Below are positions 22,001-31,000 of a DNA stretch of 64,000 nt, in pieces (the first letter of the stretch is position 1; each line of letters opens with the position of its first letter). A model generated the notes under the pieces. That model was not told where the DNA came from. It saw only the letters and a list, made by a program, of their open reading frames with translations, and made no database searches. The DNA comes from Liolophura sinensis (lineage: Eukaryota > Mollusca > Polyplacophora > Chitonida > Chitonidae): contig NC_088302.1 in NCBI RefSeq assembly GCF_032854445.1, forward strand, positions 21,835,788-21,899,787, read 5' to 3'. The position numbers and the translations under genes are program-made.

Positions 22001-25000
22001 TCCCACAATGTGACGGCATGACAGGTTTACCTTACCTGTCACAAGGAAATCACATATCGGACATAGAGAAATATACTAAATATAAATATAGACATTTAGC
22101 AGGAAACCGAAAATATACTAAATATAAATATAAACATTTAACATGAATCCAAAGAATAAAGAACATATCGATTTTGTTTTGATACAGGCTTCAAATAGAT
22201 CACACCGCTCTGACATATCAGGATATTGTCGAAATGGTGTTTTTAAATGGGTCCCCGAAGGTCCGGAAGTTTGCCGTTATCGGTCGGTGAGTATGCGTAT
22301 GCGTATGCTTAGGGTTTTACGTCATGCTTAACAATTAACGACGAGGAATCGTTAGGTGTGTGTACATGTAATCGGTCGTTAACTTTTAATGAGATCACAA
22401 CCAGACTAAAATTCTGATACTAATATGGCTAACCGCTTGCTGCCGTTGCCATTGGCCTTTACTGCTGCAATTAGTCAATAGTTATTTATTTATAACCACA
22501 GGTTGAAATGCCATATATATAAAGATTTGTCTTACGACATCAATAATACTGTTATTGTGTCAAAAAGTGCTACATCAATGAACATACGGACTAACCGTCG
22601 CTGGTATCACAAGATTCGTATATTTAACTTTGCTCTAAAAAAAGCACTGTTATACTAAGTGAAAAAAACTGCACTCTGGAAAAACGTTAAGTTATTTCTA
22701 ATCTAAAAACACCATTTATGAGTTTGCAAATGTTGTTAATGACTAGTTTAATGGGAAAAAAAACGATATTTTAATTTGCAACAACGCTAACGCAACCAAC
22801 TATGGAGGAAGCGAATTTAGAATGGCCAGTTTCCCTCCAACACCCCAGACATTGCACATGACCTGTTTCCCGACAACTCTTCAAGCACCAATCAACTGGC
22901 TCCTTTAGCAGACAGAAATCAACACGATTAATCCACACCTGTTACCATGCACAGATCATCGATATCAGACTTACCGTAATAACAATATTTAATTGCTGTT
23001 TCTTGAACAGTTGGTGAATATAATATGGAAGTTAAATATAAACAAATTAAAGGAAAACGCCAACTTTAAATAATATGCCCATATTCTGAAGGATGTTCAC
23101 GTGTGATTTTTATTTATTTTTTTCATAGCATTTAGGCTATGTAGTGGTTTTTTAGTGCCATTTTGAACAGATTGATGCAGGGGGATGTCTTGGATTCTTT
23201 TTAGTTGCTAACCAGACTTTAAGTGTTATTTTTCCACTCTGAGCACATTAAGTACTGCATGAAGACGTGTAAGTTGAACACAGTGTAATGGAGTTTCGAA
23301 TTCGAACTCAGAAATTTTAAACAACTATTTTTGAGCACATTACTATAACATGGGCGTTTGCAAAAAAGTTCCACTGCAAGTAATTTAATCTGAACGAACG
23401 ATGGAGACAATTGAGGAGCTGTACGTTCGTGAACTTAAGAAGTTCTTACAGGGAAAAAACGTTCTTAAAGAATGAATGCTTCTGGTTTCACGCCGTTTTT
23501 CTTAAAGAAGTGTCATTTGAGTCTTTGGAACACGGCGAAACAGGTGATCAGTAAATTGAAATCAGCAAATGTTACCTAACATTTTTCACAAGTCATATTA
23601 TACAGTAGGACTGTTTTTACAAAAAAGGACGAAAATTCGAAACTCCCTTATACTGTAGCATTCAGAGCATATTTAGCAATGAAAAAAAAAATCGATGACA
23701 TCACTGTGCTTCATCAGCCTGTTCAATATGGTCAAAAACAGTCAACCGAGGGACCTTTATTTGCGTTTTATCCATTGTGAAAAAAATTGCATAAATTTCA
23801 CAAAATGCGACGGCGGCCAGTATTATGGTGGGAGAAAACCGGGCAGAGCCCGGGGGAAGCCAGCATGAGCTGGACTTGAACTCAAAGCGACCGCATTGGT
23901 GAAAGCTTTATAGAAATAGCTATAACGTAGACCCTGTTTACAATCCGTAGATACACGAATTGGTAAACTTTTAGAACTGATGCAGTGCGATAAATAACCA
24001 AACGAATCTTTTTGGAGAGGCTTCACACAATCTTTGGTTGGTTAGAACTAACTATACAGTACAGTAGTGAAGTAAAGGATAAAGACCTTTCGGAACGGTC
24101 AATCAAGAACACGCATTTGACCAGTCATAATCAGCATTTTAGCAAGTAGGTCAACCGGATGTCCCACACATTGGTTCCGAATGTTCAAATGTTTTGTGAC
24201 GTCACAAAAGCTTAAAATGTGAAATGGAGTGAAAAGTAACGTTATCATGAGAAGGGGTGGTGGGATATTGGCTGTGGTGTATCCGTCCATAGCGCCGCAC
24301 GCTGCTGTTTTAAGAATAAGGCCCAGCTGATATTATAATAAATAAAGCTTTATAGTAATAGCTTTTTTAAAATGCAACATTTTGTACTTTTACAGCCGAA
24401 CATTTGAGTCATGCTGAGGAAATAGTCACTCATGTTAGATCCATTAAAATTATGGATTAAACATTTTATGTCTTTGTAATGTTAGAGTATGCCTTTTTCC
24501 TGTCCTTGTAGATCAGCCTCCATCTTTTTCTCGGCACTGCTACAGTTCGGTGTTTGTGCATTTTTCTTCGTGGTGGTCGGTGATGGTGTCAAGCAGGTAA
24601 GATATGACGTTATTCTACTCAGGAATGAGGGACCTTTCCCGCGTAAAGTGATGGAGTACCTTTCCCGCGTAAAGTGATGGAGAACCTTTCCTGAGTAAAG
24701 TAATGGAGAACCTTTCCCGTGTAAAGTAATGGAGAACCTTTCCCGTGTAAAGTTATGGAGAACCTTTCCCGCGTAAAGTTATGGAGAATCTTTCCCGTGT
24801 AAAGTGATGGACAACCTTCCCCGAGTAAAGTGATGGCGGACCTTTCCCGCGTAGAGTAATGGAAAATTTTTCTTATGTAAAGTGATGGAGAACCTTCCCT
24901 TAGTAAAGAAATGGACAACCTTTCCCAAGTAAAGTAACAGAGAACCTTTCCCGCGTAAAATAATGAAGAATCTTTCTCGAGTAATGTAGAACAGAATCCT

Positions 25001-28000
25001 TCTCTCGTAAAGTCACAGAAAACCATTTCCGCGTAAAATAACAGAGAACCTTTTCCACATAAAGTAGTGGAGAACCTTTCCAGCGTAAAGTTATGGAGAA
25101 CCTTTCCAGCGTAAGGTAATGGATAACCTTTCCCGCGTAAAGTAATGAAGAACATGTCCCGAGTAAAGTGATAGAGAATCTTTTCCACTTAAAGTAATAG
25201 AGAACCTTTCCCAAGTAAAGAAATGGACAAACTTTTTCCGCGTAAAAACCTTTCCCGCGTAAGGTAGTGGGGAACCTTTCCAGTGTAAAGGAATGGCGAG
25301 AAGGAGGGGGGGGGGAGGGTCCAGGGTAAAGTAATGAAAAAAATTTCCCGTGTAAAGTTATGGAGAACCTTTTCCAAGTAAAGTAATGGAAAACCTTTCC
25401 GGCAGTAAAGTAATGAAGAACCTTTCCTGAGTAATGTAGAGCAGAATCTTTCCCGCGTAAAGTAAAGGAGAACCTTTCCCAAGTAAAGTGATGGAAAACC
25501 TTTCCCAAGTAAAGTGATGGAAAACCTTTCCCGAGTAAAGTGATAGAAAACCTTTCCACGTAAAGTAATGGAAAACCTTTCCCGGGTAAAGTGATAGAAA
25601 ACCTTTCCACGTAAAGTAATGGAAAATCTTTCTCCAGTAAAGTAATAGAAAACCTTTCCCCTTTTGAAGTATGGACAACTTTTCCCGCCTGATGTTATGG
25701 GAAGCCTTTCCTGCGTAAGGTAATGGGGAACTTTTCCAGCGTATTGTAATGGAGAACCTTTCCCGCGTAAAGCAATGAAAAACCTTTCCCTTCTGAAGTA
25801 ATGGGGAGACTTTCCTATGTAAGATAATGGAGAACTTTTCCGCCTAAAGCAATTCGGGTCAAAGCTGTGTGGTGTATTGTTAATTATTACTTCAGCGATA
25901 ATGATTAGTGGCCAAACTGGTAACGCAGTACTTACATTTATGTATTACAAGAGAGCATTGGTCAATCCGTCTTGAAACAGCGATGAAATTGCACGAGAAA
26001 AGGTATACTCCAATACGAGGGTGGCCCATATAAAATCATAAGTATGTGTTATCGTGTTATCATTCAAAATCGGTAATAAAATTTCTAAAATTTATAAAGT
26101 GCTTCGCATTGTAGCTTTTTCAAAATTCAGAATCATTCTAACATGATATAGAATATAGGTACAAGGCTGTTCCTTACTGAAAAGACCAATAATGGTAATT
26201 ACAGAAAATTTTACTAGTTTAGCGAATACTATTTTTTTTGCCGAAAAGCTTTAATATTGCCTGTTTAATACGCTTACTGCAATATAGTTAATTGCACTTT
26301 TAAACACATCCACTGTGATCATTTGTTTATCTTTCATCGGTTTTTTTGTTGTTCAGTTGTTTGATGACTTTCTGGACATACATTTGGACGTCCGTATTTA
26401 CATGGTTGTGATGTTGGTCTTGTTGATTGGACCAGCCTTCGTCAAGAGACTCGACATCCTGGCTATATTCTCAGGGATAGCTAATGTTTTATTTGGTACC
26501 TGTTTGCTGATTGCCCTAGGATATATTGTGCCGGGTCTTCCACCAATCACTACCCGCCCTGCATACACTTCCGTCTGGTCAGTTCCAATGTTTCTTGGAC
26601 AAGCCCTGATGGCTTTGGAGGGAATTGCCGTGGTAAGTTGGCATTCTTTTTACTGTAGTTTTATAAGTGGGTATCACCCGCTTTTGGAGTCCTAGTCAAG
26701 CTCATGCTTTCTTACCTCACCAGTCATACGTGGGAAGGTCTTCCAGCTACCCGTGTATGGTCATGGGTTTCCCTGTCCTCCCACTCTAATATTGGCCGCT
26801 GTCGTGCAAGCCAAATTTTCTTGGGTATGGCGTAAAACATCAATCAAATAAGAAAATAAATAGATATTGCAGGTTTTGTTTTTTTTTCTCAGTTCAGATA
26901 GTTAGGCGTATAGTTAGGCATGTATATGGCCTGAAATGTTGATTCAGCTTTGTTAAATGAAATGTTTGTTAGTGTTCGATGTAACCTGAATATAAGTAAA
27001 CTGAGTAAGGAAGTGTACTGTAAACTAAATGTATTCTCAATGTATTATGTATTTACAAAAATACAAAATCTGTATTGATAAGATACAGAGTACGACAAAG
27101 AATGGCAGGTCCGTTTCGATAGTGTGACGATCTCTCCTTGACGCTTGATGGAAATTAGGTTATTTGATGTGCATGATATAAAATATAAAGCTCAACACCA
27201 GTGAGAGTACACGACGACAGAGTGATAGTGGGCAAATATTCACACATATTATTTATTTATTTCATTGGTGTTTTACGCCGTGCTCAAGAAAATTTTACTT
27301 ATACGACGGCCGCCAACAATGCGGTGGGGGGGGGGGGGGGGGGGGGGAAACCGGTGTCACACGTATCACCAGTGAAATCTGCATGCCCTCTTGTCAACTG
27401 ACCTAAGTCAAAGTTTTATTCGTATATATTTTTATTGTATATATTTAAAAAGTAGCAACGTACACGCTCCTCTGGTACCATAACTTAATCAGAATTAGGT
27501 AGAATTTTTTAATTACTGTATTGCCACTAAATTTTCCTCTTATATGTCGAAATATGTTGTGATCGTTATTCAGATAGTTCCTGTCCAGAATAAAATGAAG
27601 AAACCGGAGAAATTCTCAAGCATTTTCGGTGTGCTAAATTTGGGCTTGTCATTTGTCATATGTCTTATGACCGTGCTCGGTTGCCTTGGCTACTGGAAAT
27701 ATGGACTGGACACAAAGACGAATATTTTGTTGAATTTACCCGCTGACCAATGGTAAGGGTAATGTGTAGATCGAACGGGAAACTGTACTCAATTATGGCC
27801 CATGACCAAGATAGACAGGCGCCATCTAGATATTGTCTAAGGGAAGATAATTCGCTGATCAGCCCAATACTCTTTGCTGAGGTCTAGAGACATTAATGTT
27901 CCCTACTACGCATGGCAGTAGGAAACCATGTGCAGAACATACAGTAGCAGAACTCAACTGGTTTCCCAATACAACTATGTGATGGGAAGCCTTGAGAGCT

Positions 28001-31000
28001 TGTAAGATTGAACCATTAACGGCAGCTAACAGTAACCATACACAGTATTTAGTGTCGTTGAAATTACGGGCTATTAAGTCTTTTTGTACTTAGTTATAAT
28101 GAAATAACTCAAACTTGTACTGAACCACAAAAAAGAAGAAAAAAGATGTGACCCACTGAATCATGCTACTGAGTCACCCCCCTTGAACAAAATTCAGATC
28201 TCTCTATGCCTATCTTGGTCATGGGCCATAGCTGAGTATTCAGGGGCGCAGTTCTTGTCACAGCTGTATATGAGGGAATGGGTTATGATTTTACCTGAAA
28301 CGGTGGACAGTGAAATTTAAGGGTACAAGTGATTGCATGGGGGATCATGTTTGCTTGACTGAAAATGGTTTAACGTCACTTTGCCCATTATCATGGTCAA
28401 TTTACAGTGGTGTCTGTCTGTAAGAGAACGGCCTAAATATCGTCTAGGTTGAGTTCCTCAAACGATGGCGAAGGCAGAATAATATGATACCCTTCCCAGG
28501 ATACAGCACAACATCAAACTGACCAGTATACCCCTTGTCCTCTCAAGTCCTATCGCCTGTATTTCGCCAAGGAATCATTTAAATAATGATGGCTGTATCT
28601 GTCCCACAAAACGACATTGCAATTAAGTGATGACACTGCTCGCAATGGCGAAACCTTGCGACATTTTTTCTTGGTTGAATCCGTAATTCACAATTATAGG
28701 ACCGGCATGACAAATGTTAGGGAATGGACTTCATCGGCTACCAGTCGTCAGTATGGCTTTTACGGGCACTCATATCAGCATGAAGTCAACAATCCTAAGG
28801 TATCAAATGTTGTTACTATGAGCACTGCACAATCATGCGTTCTCGATGATTCCTTTTGTAGACACGCTACATTCTCGTTACATGTAACGCAAACATTATA
28901 CTGGGGGAATATAACTGTAACAAGTATGTGTGACCTTTATTCTCTTGGTAGGGTAATATTACAAACCAAACATGCAATCTCCTCATTCCATCCAGTTTGG
29001 AATTAATTTACTAAACGTTAGTTTATCTTGCTAGACAGTTAGCCAATTGCTGAGCAGAAAGCAATGGCGCCATTATGCGCTTTCTAAATGTATATCCTAA
29101 GTTGTATTATTTACTGAGCATTGGTCCTGATGGACCGTTTATGAAATGTTTCTTGGATTTATCTAATTTACCATATTTGTCATTCTTTATATTTTTGTGA
29201 GGTATCACTGAACACTTGAGATATTTACCTCAATGTATGAACTTGCAGATAAACAATTAAATTGTGTTATATTCCTAGCACAGTATAGTTCAAATCCGAA
29301 ACGTGATGGAAAATTGTATCTACTGGTCCTAATTTTGTGGAATGGCTGCGTGTTGAATGGTCTACACGGTTGACATATTACTAATGATTGTGCGCCTTAG
29401 TGAGGTCGCAGGTTCAAAACTCAGTGTTGTTCAAAAAGAAATGAATTTTCAGCACTAAAATCTGTATGTCCAGAATGTGTACCGTATGTAACCACAATTC
29501 TGTTCTACAAGCATGTATAACGTTCTGTGTTTCTCTTCTTTGACCAGGTTATGCTTGGCAGCCAAAATAATGATGCCCCTATCAATACTGATGACCTACC
29601 CCATACAGTTCTACTTCATCTTTGTGATGATATGGCCGCCAGTCGCTGACCGCATCCAGTCTCCCTGGCTCCTTGGGAACGGAGAGTACATCCAAAGAAT
29701 GATCACTCTAGTCCTTACATGTAAGTCTGTATTTGTGACAGGAAATGGACCTACACTGAAGAAACTTTGTTCGCCGAAAGAGATTTGTTCTAAGTAATGT
29801 AAATATATGTGTCAAAACAGATAATTGTCAGCCAACCGTCAATCAAATTGGATGTTGAACGTTAAGAAAGTATGTAAAATACGATTTACAGTTTCATTGA
29901 TGTGAAAAGACTTAATGAATGTTCTAGGCGAATGATTCAGATCGTGTACCTTGCTAGTATATAAGTTGCTGACAATCACTGTATGTATCTAACTCGTGGT
30001 TCGATTGCAACTGTTCTTATATCCAGCTTGCATGGCTCTCTCAATCAACGCCATAAAAATACATACAGCCCTTAGAAATTCCCTGCTATAACGTTGCAGT
30101 ACTTGTGAACTATCTCTTTGTTTTATGAGCAAAACTATACCGAAACAGTGATACATTACATAAAAAAGCAAAAGATTACACCGTTAGGACGGACTGCTTT
30201 CAGACTTGTTATGTTCCCCATTATTTTTAAGCTTCCTTGTCGTATTTATGTTATAATGTAACATCAAACAATAATGGAGGAGCTGCCAAAATAATTTGAA
30301 CGACTGATATGTGTTGCTTTAAACTTGTCCTATCAGTTGACGGAGCTCATCATTGTTATCCAAGACAACAAACATTACAGAAGAAGCAGGTTCAAATCCA
30401 TTTTGTCAAGTACCTGGTAAATTTTATTGAGAGCAGAATCTACCGGTATTTTTTCTGTTAATTTTACTCTTCTCGGAACTAAGGAGTACTGCTACGGCCG
30501 ATCCGTCCGTCCACACGTCTGTCTGTCCCCCAGATCTCTGACGTTATTTAAAGGAAATGTATGGACTCTTATACTCAGAATAGATTAACAGAGGCATTAC
30601 TTATGGATAACAACTCCTGGATTTATTGTGTTGGTGACGTTTCGATGTAGGTCCTTACATCGTTATCAAACCATATGAACATACAGAGATACAAGACAAC
30701 ATATATACAGTAAGAGGGTGAGTGGTGTCAAAAACAGGCAACAATGTAACATAGATATTAACTTCAGGGTTAATGGCTTCAGGGTTTAAGGCGGTCACTG
30801 TCTAATCTGATGAGGTCATTATAGGCGCTCGGTAGGTGGTACCCGCTGTCTCGGTGAAGCTGTGGATTGTGTCGTCGGATCATGATGGCTTCTAGCAGTT
30901 TCCTTCTTTTACAGTCTGACTGGTTGTTTTGTAGGGTAGTTTTTCCGATTCCGATACCCCCCACAATTAGTGGAGAGAACGATCAGCAAAACCCTCAATC

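Noticed and set aside
24619-25678. Long minus-strand frames of 189, 236, 97 and 106 codons rich in LLYxGKVL/HYFTxERFSITL
   Set aside because: They are translations of the 26-bp minisatellite in the three frames; period and composition come entirely from the repeat and they overlap each other.
28617-29006. 129-codon plus-strand frame in SLC36-like intron 7
   Set aside because: The SLC36 frame splices cleanly from 27752 to 29548 without it; no domain recognised.
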